A stretch of 37,183 nt of DNA, taken from positions 1 through 37,183 of the forward strand of contig NZ_CASEGO010000011.1 of assembly GCF_949287625.1 (NCBI RefSeq), given 5' to 3'. This document shows positions 14,747-22,587 of the stretch, in pieces (the first letter of the stretch is position 1; the number at the start of each line of letters is the position of its first letter). The notes under the pieces were generated by a model that searched no databases, was not told where the DNA came from, and worked only from the letters and a program-made list of their open reading frames with translations. Both the position numbers and the translations under genes were made by a program. This DNA is from an uncultured Brachyspira sp. (GTDB lineage Bacteria; Spirochaetota; Brachyspiria; Brachyspirales; Brachyspiraceae).

Positions 14747-16702
14747 TTAATTAACTGAACAGCCTGAGCCGAAATCTTTTTCCGGCTTCATAAGAGAAAG
14801 AGTCTCTCCATTATCAGCCAAAAGAAGCATACCATGAGAAGTAACACCTCTAAACTTTTTAGGCTTTAAATTTGCCAAATAAAGCACTGTTTTACCCACC
14901 ATCTCTTCAGGCTTATAATACTCTGCTATAGAAGATACAACTACCCTCTGCTCGCCTCCGCCAATATCAAGCACAAATTTTAAAAGTTTATCAGCATTTT
15001 CTACCTTTTCTGCAACTAATATTTTAGCTGTAAGAAGTTCAAGTTTTTCAAAATCTTCTTTTTCTATATTGGCTTTATGTTTATCTTCTTTAGGAGGATT
15101 AATTTGTTTTTTATTATCTTCCATACTTACCCCTATTTCTTTTTCTATGTCATATCTATTAAATAAAGGCTCTCCCTTTTCTATTTTTATTCCAGCTTTT
15201 AAAGAACCCCATTTCTTAGCACTTTCCAAAGAAACACTATCTCCTAAACCTAATCTGTTAAATACTTTTTTAGGAGTTTCTACAAAGAATATCTGTAAAT
15301 AAGCTGTTACTATATAGTATACTTGGAAAGATATATACATTACATTAGCTAAATGATCTTTTTTACTTTCATCTTTAGCCAAATTCCAAGGAGCACTCTC
15401 TTCTACATATTTGTTGGTCATTCTTATAACCTCCCAAATATATGATAATGCCTCATGAAATTTAAAACTATCTAATGCTGATTCCACATTGGCATCAAGT
15501 GTAAGAACCATTTTTTTGAGTTCTTTTTCTCTATCTCCAAATACGCTTTCAGCCTCATCTGGAAGTACGCCATTAAAATATTTTCCAAGCATAGTAGTTA
15601 TTCTATGCCATAAATTACCATAATCATTGGCCAAATCGCTGTTTATTCTCTTTAAGAAAAGCTCCTGAGAATAATATCCGTCAGAACCGAAATTAATCTC
15701 TCTCATCAAAAAATATCTTAAAGCATCAACACCGTATTTATCTATCAAAGTATTAGGGTCAACTACATTTCCTCTGCTTTTACTCATCTTCTTTCCGTCA
15801 TCAAAAAGAACCCAGCCATGACCGAATACTTTTTTAGGAAGAGGTATATCAAGCATTTTAAGCATTATAGGCCATATAACAGCATGGAAACGCACTATCT
15901 CCTTGCCTACAAAATGCACATCAGCTGGCCAGTATTTTTTATATAATTCATCTTCTCCATATTCTGGATATCCTAAAGCAGTAATATAATTTGATAAAGC
16001 ATCAATCCATACATATATACTATGCTCACTGTCAACAGGACAAGGTATGCCCCATTGCAATCCCTTACGGCTTACTGCTAAATCCTCTAATCCCGGAAGT
16101 AAGAAGTTTTTAAGCATTTCATTTTGTCTTTCTTTAGGCTCTAAAAACTCAGGGTGATCCTTATAATAATCTATTAACCATTGTCCGTACTGTGAAAGTT
16201 TAAGATAGTAGCATTCTTCTTCTTTATATTCTAATTCTTTTTCGCAGTCCGGACAATAGAACTTACCGTCATCTTTTTTTACTACCTGACTTTCTGTAAA
16301 AAATGCCTCATCGCTTACACAATAAAGCCCCTTATAAGCACCCTTATAAATATATCCTTTATCAAAAAGTATTTTAAATATTTTCTGAACTCTTCTTTCA
16401 TGATAGTCATCAGTAGTTCTTATATAATGACTGTAATTAATATGAAGTCTTTTCCATAACTCTTTGGTGGCATTAACAATATTATCAACATAAGCCTTAG
16501 GAGTAGTGCCTGCTGCTTCAGCTTTTCTTGCAATTTTCTCACCATGCTCATCTGTACCTGTTAAAAAATAAACATCATACCCCATTATTTTTTTGTATCT
16601 AGCCATAGTGTCTGCTGCTATAGTACAGTAGCAATGACCAATATGCAAATAATCTGAAGGATAGTATATCGGAGTTGTAATATAAAACTTTTTATCTGTC
16701 AT
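14747..16702 (-). CDS. metG: Methionyl-tRNA synthetase
   Basis: A 651-residue class I synthetase that charges tRNA-Met. The HIGH motif is at residues 20-23 and KMSKS at 305-309. The zinc-knuckle region has Cys 128, 150 and 153, but the position usually occupied by a further Cys reads Asp 131 (CVSD). Zinc binding may therefore be incomplete. The C-terminal tRNA-binding OB-fold domain (about 550-651) is fused, as in the homodimeric bacterial form. GGAGG precedes the ATG. A strong promoter is present at 16784-16756, and ftsQ follows directly. Confidence 0.97.
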   Translation of the reverse strand: MTDKKFYITTPIYYPSDYLHIGHCYCTIAADTMARYKKIMGYDVYFLTGTDEHGEKIARKAEAAGTTPKAYVDNIVNATKELWKRLHINYSHYIRTTDDYHERRVQKIFKILFDKGYIYKGAYKGLYCVSDEAFFTESQVVKKDDGKFYCPDCEKELEYKEEECYYLKLSQYGQWLIDYYKDHPEFLEPKERQNEMLKNFLLPGLEDLAVSRKGLQWGIPCPVDSEHSIYVWIDALSNYITALGYPEYGEDELYKKYWPADVHFVGKEIVRFHAVIWPIMLKMLDIPLPKKVFGHGWVLFDDGKKMSKSRGNVVDPNTLIDKYGVDALRYFLMREINFGSDGYYSQELFLKRINSDLANDYGNLWHRITTMLGKYFNGVLPDEAESVFGDREKELKKMVLTLDANVESALDSFKFHEALSYIWEVIRMTNKYVEESAPWNLAKDESKKDHLANVMYISFQVYYIVTAYLQIFFVETPKKVFNRLGLGDSVSLESAKKWGSLKAGIKIEKGEPLFNRYDIEKEIGVSMEDNKKQINPPKEDKHKANIEKEDFEKLELLTAKILVAEKVENADKLLKFVLDIGGGEQRVVVSSIAEYYKPEEMVGKTVLYLANLKPKKFRGVTSHGMLLLADNGETLSLMKPEKDFGSGCSVN

Positions 16703-16755
16703 CTGTATGCCTCCATTTTTAAGTTATGTATTTTTAATATTTTAAAAACAAATCA

Positions 16756-16784
16756 ATTATACTAAAATTAATGGTTTTTGTAAA
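16756..16784 (-). promoter_or_regulatory. Sigma-70-type promoter for metG-ftsQ
   Basis: On the minus strand TTTACA (16784-16779), a 17-nt spacer and a consensus TATAAT (16761-16756) lie about 55 bp upstream of the metG ATG. There is no obvious T-box leader between promoter and gene, and the leader of roughly 47 nt is too short for one. Confidence 0.75.
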
Positions 16785-17071
16785 GCTAAAAAATTAATAT
16801 GATATTTTATTATTATTCTTTTATTTTAAAATTATATTTTACAATACATAAAAAACATTGATGCATATTTACAAAATACATCATATATAAATTTTTTGTA
16901 AACAAACAGGAATATTTTATTACATTAAGTGATATATTATAGAATATTAAATATTAATTAATATTACAAAATGTAATTAATATAGTTTTTATTTAAACAA
17001 CAGGAAAACATGAAAAATATATTAGTTTATACATTACATAATTTTTTATTTTGAAGGAGCAATAATTTTTT
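16785..17071. other. Gene-free gap between metG and the chemotaxis receptor gene
   Basis: With the metG leader this is 369 bp without a gene. It is very AT-rich. An imperfect palindrome (ATTAATATTAC, AAAAT, GTAATTAAT) lies near 16953-16978, upstream of the receptor gene, and could be an operator. No sigma-28-type motif (TAAA, then GCCGATAA) is visible. I see no RNA gene. Confidence 0.45.
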
Positions 17072-18910
17072 ATGAAAAGGAGACATTCTATAAGGTTTAA
17101 AATGCCGCTTATGATAAGTATAATAACTACTATATTTTTAATCCTCACTATTACAGTACTATCATATAAATCATTTAATACAGTAAGTAAATCTACTTTT
17201 TCTGGTTTTGAAAACACATTAGAAGGATACAAGTCTATGCTTGACTCTTGGTTTTCAGAAAATAAGACATTAATAAAAACTTATGCTATAACACCAGCTA
17301 TAATAAGCTACCTATCTGGAAATATAAATGAAGATTATCAGTTGGCAAAAACATTGGATCATTTTGAATCAATTAATAAATTTTCTTTGAATATAGGAGT
17401 AACAGATACAAACGGTACTATATTAGACAATGCCAAGAAAGTTGAAATAGGAAATAATATACAGGATTTAAGACCTGGTATATGGGATAATTTTGTGCAA
17501 AGCGGATATGATGCTGCATACGGAACAAAAATAATAAAATCAAGTTCAGACGGTAAATTATCATTAGCATTGATAGCAGGGGTAAGAGATACTAATAACA
17601 AATTAATAGGCTCTATTTATATGATAATCAATTGGGAAGAAGTTATAAACAGCTTAAAAAAATTAAAACTTGATGATACTGGAAGATTATTCGCATTAGA
17701 TGATGACGGAATTATAGTAGCTGATACATATGATTATATAAATGAAAAAGCAGGATCATATTTTGACCTAATAAAAAATGATAATAAACAAAAAGGTGTA
17801 ATAAATTATAAATTAAATAATAAATCAAGAACAGCAGTGTATACTAAAATGGAAGAACTTCCTTGGACTTTAACTATGGCTATGGATAACAATATCATAT
17901 ATAAAGAAAATATTAATATGCTAAAAATAGCCCTATTAGTATGCATACTTTCTATAATATGTATTAATGCTTTTGCACTCTCTTATATAAAGAAAACTAT
18001 GTCTCCATTAGACAGTTTAATGAAGCAGGCACAAAAAATATCTGAAGGACACATAGAAATAAATAATTCAAAAAATGCTAAAAAAGAGAGAAAAGATGAA
18101 TTCGGAAGATTAGAATCGGCATTCAATATAATGAGCAAAAAACTTTCAGAAGTTATAAATGAAGTGAATGAAGCTGCAAAAGAAATTATACATTCCTCAG
18201 AAAATATGATGGAAAGCAGCGGAGAGTTATCATTAAGAACAGAATCACAAGCCTCTAGTTTGGAAGAAACTGCTGCTAGTATAGAAGAAATAGTATCAAC
18301 TATACAGTCATCAACAGAAAATGCTGTAAGCGGCAAAGATATTATGAATGAATCAATAAACTATATAGGAGAGGCTGCAAATATTATAATGCAGACATCT
18401 TCAAATATAGAAGAGGTTTATCAATCAAGCGAAAAAATTAAAGATATAACTAAAATGATAGAAGATATAGCTTTTCAGACAAATATACTTGCACTTAATG
18501 CCTCTGTAGAAGCAGCACGTGCTGGAGAACAGGGTAAAGGATTTGCTGTTGTAGCAAGCGAGGTTAGAAACTTGGCACAAACTACTCAGTCGTCAGTTAA
18601 AGATATAGCAAACCTTATAGATAATACAGCTAAAAGAATAAATAATGCCACACAAACTGCAAGAAAATCTCAGGAACTGTTTTCAGAACTTCAGCATAAA
18701 GTAAAGGATACTTCATATTTAATGGAGAATATAGCCTCTACTGCATTAGAACAGCAATCTGGAGTAAATCAGATAAGTACAGCTATAAACAGTATGGAAA
18801 GTCTCACTACACAAAATGCCGCTTTAGCAAATGAATCTAGCAATATGTCAAGAACATTATTGGATAGGGCTAAAAAGCTGGAGAAAAGCATACTGTTTTT
18901 TAAATTTTAA
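17072..18910 (+). CDS. Methyl-accepting chemotaxis protein
   Basis: A 612-residue transmembrane receptor. The first membrane helix is about 12-33. A periplasmic ligand domain of Cache type follows (about 34-283), then a second membrane helix (about 284-305), a HAMP domain (to about 360) and the long cytoplasmic signalling coiled coil. The highly conserved hairpin tip reads IAFQTNILALNASVEAARAG, followed by EQGKGFAVVASEVRNLA. It senses an unknown ligand and controls CheA/CheW and flagellar rotation. GGAG lies 12 nt before the ATG. The gene is monocistronic, with a clear terminator after it. The C-terminus ends without the pentapeptide tether used by some CheR enzymes. Confidence 0.95.
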   Translation: MKRRHSIRFKMPLMISIITTIFLILTITVLSYKSFNTVSKSTFSGFENTLEGYKSMLDSWFSENKTLIKTYAITPAIISYLSGNINEDYQLAKTLDHFESINKFSLNIGVTDTNGTILDNAKKVEIGNNIQDLRPGIWDNFVQSGYDAAYGTKIIKSSSDGKLSLALIAGVRDTNNKLIGSIYMIINWEEVINSLKKLKLDDTGRLFALDDDGIIVADTYDYINEKAGSYFDLIKNDNKQKGVINYKLNNKSRTAVYTKMEELPWTLTMAMDNNIIYKENINMLKIALLVCILSIICINAFALSYIKKTMSPLDSLMKQAQKISEGHIEINNSKNAKKERKDEFGRLESAFNIMSKKLSEVINEVNEAAKEIIHSSENMMESSGELSLRTESQASSLEETAASIEEIVSTIQSSTENAVSGKDIMNESINYIGEAANIIMQTSSNIEEVYQSSEKIKDITKMIEDIAFQTNILALNASVEAARAGEQGKGFAVVASEVRNLAQTTQSSVKDIANLIDNTAKRINNATQTARKSQELFSELQHKVKDTSYLMENIASTALEQQSGVNQISTAINSMESLTTQNAALANESSNMSRTLLDRAKKLEKSILFFKF

Positions 18911-18944
18911 GTTTATTTTATAAAATATATAATAGGCATTTGGA

Positions 18945-18982
18945 AACAATGGACATTATTTATTATAGTCCATTGTTTTTTA
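18945..18982 (+). terminator. Intrinsic terminator after the chemotaxis receptor gene
   Basis: AACAATGGAC (18945-18954) pairs perfectly with GTCCATTGTT (18968-18977) and is followed by T5 and ATTT. Confidence 0.9.
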
Positions 18983-19007
18983 TTTACAAAATAAAAATAA
19001 AATATTT

Positions 19008-20003
19008 TTATTTTTTATTTTTACGTTTAATTACGATTTTTATCCCAAATAAATTTATTAATATTCTATTCTTTAATTCATTTTCGTATATAAAGAAAGG
19101 TATTATACTTTTCTTATATTTTATACACTCTTCTCTAATTGTATATTCAAGAATGCTATTTTTATATTGAAGATCGTAATTTTCAAAAAGTAAATCTATT
19201 AAAGATTCCTTTGTAATATAGCACTTAATATCATATCCGTCATATTTAGGAACTATACCAATCGCTCTTTCTATAGCATGTGCTATAGTTCCGCTAATAG
19301 GAATAGGTTCTTTAGGAAAATCATTATATGATAAGTTTAAAGAAAATAATTTATTTAATGCTTTAGGTCTGTACCAAAACATAGTGCCTGCTGGAAATAT
19401 AAAATTATTTGAAGAAGGAGTAAAATCTATATTCATATTATTTAAAAGATAAATCATATTTTCCTCATCTTTAGGACTCAAATTTAGTACATAAATAAAA
19501 ATAGATGTATATACAGGAGGAAATATTAATCCGATATTATTATTTAATACAAAATTACTAAGTATATTCTCTGCAGCATTTTTACTAATAATATTTTTTA
19601 CTAAATAATCAAACCAGCCATTTAATTTATCATCATGAGGAGACTTTTTTGTATGCAAATGACAAAATATATCATAATTGCTTTGCTCTTCTTTAAATCC
19701 AACTATCCAAGGAGCTATATCACGGCCTATATTTGGAGTAACTTTTATAATTATATTATTCAGTTTAACTATATTTTTTTTAGTTAATTTCTCAGAACAT
19801 ATGTTTTTATTTTCTTCAGAACATACGGATATAAATAAATCGAAATAAACAGGAAAATCTTTCATATAAAAAATAAATGAATCCAACATATCAATATAGT
19901 ATAGATGTATATGAATACCTATTTTTAATTTATGTATATCATCTGTATAACAGTCAGAAAGTATATATTTTTTATCATAAAATAAAGAATCATACTCACT
20001 CAT
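19008..20003 (-). CDS. Rhamnan synthesis F (RgpF)-family protein
   Basis: A 331-residue protein with the RgpF-domain pattern. An N-terminal stretch HIHLYYIDMLDSFIFYM leads to NIGRDIAPW, FCHLHTKKSP and FPAGTMFWYRPKAL, all typical of the family that adds side groups to rhamnose polysaccharides or other cell-surface glycans. No membrane helix is seen. Its ATG overlaps the stop of the upstream hydrolase gene by 4 bp (ATGA), so the two are translationally coupled. It is a lone copy here, without the usual surface-polysaccharide cluster of glycosyltransferases, so its acceptor is unknown. The lysine-rich C-terminal tail is short. Confidence 0.85.
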   Translation of the reverse strand: MSEYDSLFYDKKYILSDCYTDDIHKLKIGIHIHLYYIDMLDSFIFYMKDFPVYFDLFISVCSEENKNICSEKLTKKNIVKLNNIIIKVTPNIGRDIAPWIVGFKEEQSNYDIFCHLHTKKSPHDDKLNGWFDYLVKNIISKNAAENILSNFVLNNNIGLIFPPVYTSIFIYVLNLSPKDEENMIYLLNNMNIDFTPSSNNFIFPAGTMFWYRPKALNKLFSLNLSYNDFPKEPIPISGTIAHAIERAIGIVPKYDGYDIKCYITKESLIDLLFENYDLQYKNSILEYTIREECIKYKKSIIPFFIYENELKNRILINLFGIKIVIKRKNKK

Positions 20004-20884
20004 ATATTAATATAAGAGCCCTCTTTAGCGAATGCCAGCTGCAAATCTATTTCTTCTTTTTTTAAGAAAGCAAGAAGTTTATTATATATAAGGTCTATCT
20101 GTGCATCAGTTCTTTCCTGATTATGATGATGAAGTATAACATAAGGAACATTAGCATCAAGTCCAACCTGTATAGCATCATTTAAAGTAGAATGTCCCCA
20201 ACCAACATGTCCGTTATAATATTCGCTTTTTGTGTATTCTCCTTCTATAATAAGTACATTAGCTCCGCGTACAAAATCTATTAATCTGGCATGCAGCAAA
20301 TCAGCATTATGATTATAATGTGAAAGCGAAGGGTGCTGTGCATGAAGACGTTTTTTATAAGGCTCATGATCTGTAAGATATACTACAGTTTTATTTCCTG
20401 ATGTTATTTTATATGAAAGTGTATGACAAGGGTGATTAACCCACATACTTTCTATAGTCATATTTCCGAAAGTAATTTTCTTTCCTTCATAAAAAGCCTC
20501 AAACTTTAAATTAGCTGCAAACTGCTCTAAGTTTACAGGGAAATAATCTTTTGCAAGTATATTATTGATAGTATCATACATCTCTGTAGAAGAATCTTTA
20601 GGTCCGTATATTGTAAAGCTGTATTTATTTGAGAAAAAAGGGGCAAAGAACGGTATTCCGATAATATGATCCCAATGAAAATGAGTTAGGAGTATAATAC
20701 TTTCGGTTTTATCAGATTTTAAAGCATAATAGCTGGCATTTTTAAGTCCGCTTCCAGCATCTAATATTATATAATTGCCGTCATCATCAATAACCTGAAG
20801 GCATGATGTATTACCGCCATATTCACTGAAACTATTACCGGGGGTTGGTATAGAACCTCTGCTTCCAAGAAACCTTACTTTCAC
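20000..20884 (-). CDS. Metallo-beta-lactamase-fold hydrolase
   Basis: A 294-residue MBL-fold protein. The signature THFHWDH (His 68, His 70, Asp 72, His 73) binds the metal pair. Further ligands appear in VNHPCHTLSYK, YLTDHEPY and the late HHH stretch. The opening phrase FLGSRGSIPTPG with YGGNTSC resembles the PhnP, RNase Z and cyclic-nucleotide-phosphodiesterase branch, suggesting a phosphodiesterase. It has no signal peptide. It is transcribed divergently from exonuclease III and overlaps the RgpF-type gene by 4 bp. The substrate is not known. Confidence 0.88.
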   Translation of the reverse strand: MKVRFLGSRGSIPTPGNSFSEYGGNTSCLQVIDDDGNYIILDAGSGLKNASYYALKSDKTESIILLTHFHWDHIIGIPFFAPFFSNKYSFTIYGPKDSSTEMYDTINNILAKDYFPVNLEQFAANLKFEAFYEGKKITFGNMTIESMWVNHPCHTLSYKITSGNKTVVYLTDHEPYKKRLHAQHPSLSHYNHNADLLHARLIDFVRGANVLIIEGEYTKSEYYNGHVGWGHSTLNDAIQVGLDANVPYVILHHHNQERTDAQIDLIYNKLLAFLKKEEIDLQLAFAKEGSYINI

Positions 20885-20999
20885 AATTTAGCCTTACATT
20901 ATTTTTTATACGTTTATATCATAATACAATAATAAAAAAAAATCAATCTGCTTCCTATTTATTTATCATATTTTTTAATTTTAGATAATTTTTATATAG

Positions 21000-21028
21000 T
21001 TGTATTATTATTATATAGAGTTTATAAT
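21000..21028 (+). promoter_or_regulatory. Promoter for the exonuclease III gene
   Basis: TTGTAT (21000-21005), a 17-nt spacer and a consensus TATAAT (21023-21028) lie 42 bp upstream of the ATG at 21070. Confidence 0.6.
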
Positions 21029-21069
21029 AAATACCATCTACAACTATAATAAAAAAGGCTGATTAATTA

Positions 21070-21843
21070 ATGAAAATAATATCTTGGAATGTAAACGGAA
21101 TAAGAGCTGCATATAAAAAAGGGTTGGTTGATTTTATAAAGAAAGAAAACCCTGATATAATATGTCTTCAGGAAACTAAGGCTTTTGAAGAACAGCTGCC
21201 TGAAGATTTAAGAAATATAGAAGGCTATGAACTTTTTATCAATCCTGCTGACCCTGAAGTAAAAAAAGGATACAGCGGAGTTGCTATATACACAAAATTA
21301 AAACCTAATAAAGTAATTAAAAATAAATTAGGAACTAAGTTTTCAGACAATGAAGGAAGAATATTATCATTAGAGTTTGATGATTTTACTATATTTAATG
21401 TATATTTCCCAAACGGCGGAAAATCTGAAGAACATTTCAATTATAAACTTTCTTTTTATGATGAGATTACAAAACATTTAACTAAATTAAAAAGCAAAAC
21501 TAATGTTATATTATGCGGCGATATGAATATAGCACATGAAGCTATAGATTTGGCAAGACCTAAAGAAAATGAAAAGAGTATAGGTTTCTTACCAGAAGAG
21601 AGAGAAAAAATAACAGAGTTTTTAAATAAAGGTTTTACTGATACATTCAGAATGTTTGTAAAAGAAGGCGGACATTATAGCTGGTGGGATATGAAAACCA
21701 GATCAAGAGAAAAAAATGTGGGCTGGAGAATAGATTATTTCTTTGTTAATAATGAAATAGCTCAGAATATAAAAAGAGCTGATATATTAACCGATGTTAT
21801 GGGAAGCGATCACTGCCCTATACTTATAGAATGGGATAAATAA
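21070..21843 (+). CDS. xth: Exodeoxyribonuclease III (AP endonuclease)
   Basis: A 257-residue exonuclease/endonuclease/phosphatase-fold enzyme of full length. Conserved segments are SWNVNGIRA, ICLQETKA (catalytic Glu), GYSGVAIY, CGDMNIAH (Asp and Asn), GWRIDYFFVN and GSDHCPI (the final Asp-His pair). It cleaves abasic sites and degrades 3' ends during base-excision repair, needing Mg or Mn. It is monocistronic, between a promoter at 21000-21028 and a terminator after the stop. The ribosome site is weak (AAGG). Confidence 0.95.
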   Translation: MKIISWNVNGIRAAYKKGLVDFIKKENPDIICLQETKAFEEQLPEDLRNIEGYELFINPADPEVKKGYSGVAIYTKLKPNKVIKNKLGTKFSDNEGRILSLEFDDFTIFNVYFPNGGKSEEHFNYKLSFYDEITKHLTKLKSKTNVILCGDMNIAHEAIDLARPKENEKSIGFLPEEREKITEFLNKGFTDTFRMFVKEGGHYSWWDMKTRSREKNVGWRIDYFFVNNEIAQNIKRADILTDVMGSDHCPILIEWDK

Positions 21844-21844
21844 A

Positions 21845-21898
21845 AAACTGCTTGATTTTTTGACTTTTTATAATAATATTAAGGCAGTTTACTTTTTT
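21845..21898 (+). terminator. Intrinsic terminator after xth
   Basis: AAACTGC (21845-21851) pairs with GCAGTTT (21884-21890), followed by AC and T6. The loop is long, and an extra CTT/AAG pairing with one bulge extends the stem. Confidence 0.65.
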
Positions 21899-21914
21899 AT
21901 TTAAAGGAGTTATC

Positions 21915-22247
21915 ATGGTTCGTACAATCATTGAAGATAAAACAGCCATAATCAATATAGAAAAAAATATTATATCTGAAAATGTTGATATACTAGAAGA
22001 AAAATTAAATTATGCTAAAAATGCAGGAGCTTTAAACTTTATATTTGACTTTCATAATATAGAATATATGTGCTCTTCTGCCTTAGGACTAATCGCTTCT
22101 GCTTTAAGGGTATCAGGCGAAAACGGCGGTACTGTTTATTTCTGTTCTTTAAGTAAAAAATTAAAAGCATTATTCGAGGCTACTAAATTTTTAACTATAG
22201 TGCATACTGCTAATAATGTAGATGAGGCACTTAACAATATTAAATAA
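21915..22247 (+). CDS. STAS-domain anti-anti-sigma factor-like protein
   Basis: A 110-residue single STAS domain. The conserved phosphorylation loop appears as MCSSALGLI (Ser 54-55), preceded by FIFDFHNIEY. Such proteins bind anti-sigma factors or serve as switch modules controlled by serine kinases and PP2C phosphatases. No kinase gene is in the window. AAAGGAG precedes the ATG. It is followed at 17 bp by yggT and then a TPR gene, all on the plus strand, which suggests one operon. Confidence 0.88.
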   Translation: MVRTIIEDKTAIINIEKNIISENVDILEEKLNYAKNAGALNFIFDFHNIEYMCSSALGLIASALRVSGENGGTVYFCSLSKKLKALFEATKFLTIVHTANNVDEALNNIK

Positions 22248-22264
22248 TTTTTTATAGGAAGTTT

Positions 22265-22585
22265 ATGCTGGTAGAAATTATAAGATTTATATATGTAGTA
22301 TGTATGCAGGCTTTGAGACTGTATTCTTTTATATGGTTTGTATGGATTATATTAAGCTGGCTTCAGGCTTTCGGAGCTATGCATTTAGACTATTATAATC
22401 CTATAGTAAACTTTTTTTATAAGATAACAGACGGAGTTATAGATAAAATTTTCGGCGGAAGAAGACTTATTGCAGGAGTGCTTGACTTATCTCCTTTAAT
22501 ATTTCTTTTAGTTCTTCAAATGGCAGCCCCTCTAATATTAAAAATAATATTTCAGTTTTTGCTAAACCTTGCTGTTAGGATATAG
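22265..22585 (+). CDS. yggT: YggT-family membrane protein
   Basis: A 106-residue integral membrane protein with two hydrophobic regions (about 5-35 and 75-105) around a short conserved middle section, YYNPIVNFFYKITDGVIDKI. This is the classical YggT layout. The family is often found near cell-division, proline biosynthesis or yggU genes and may have a role in osmotic or divisome functions, but that is not settled. It lies 17 bp after the STAS gene and 2 bp before the TPR gene. Confidence 0.88.
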   Translation: MLVEIIRFIYVVCMQALRLYSFIWFVWIILSWLQAFGAMHLDYYNPIVNFFYKITDGVIDKIFGGRRLIAGVLDLSPLIFLLVLQMAAPLILKIIFQFLLNLAVRI

Positions 22586-22587
22586 TT

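Noticed and set aside
16703..16755. T-box or riboswitch leader of metG
   Set aside because: The leader between the promoter and the ATG is only about 50 nt, too short for a T-box or SAM riboswitch, and no T-box sequence is seen.
17359..17601. 80-residue minus-strand frame inside the chemotaxis receptor gene
   Set aside because: It is a shadow frame in a gene with clear domains and a terminator.
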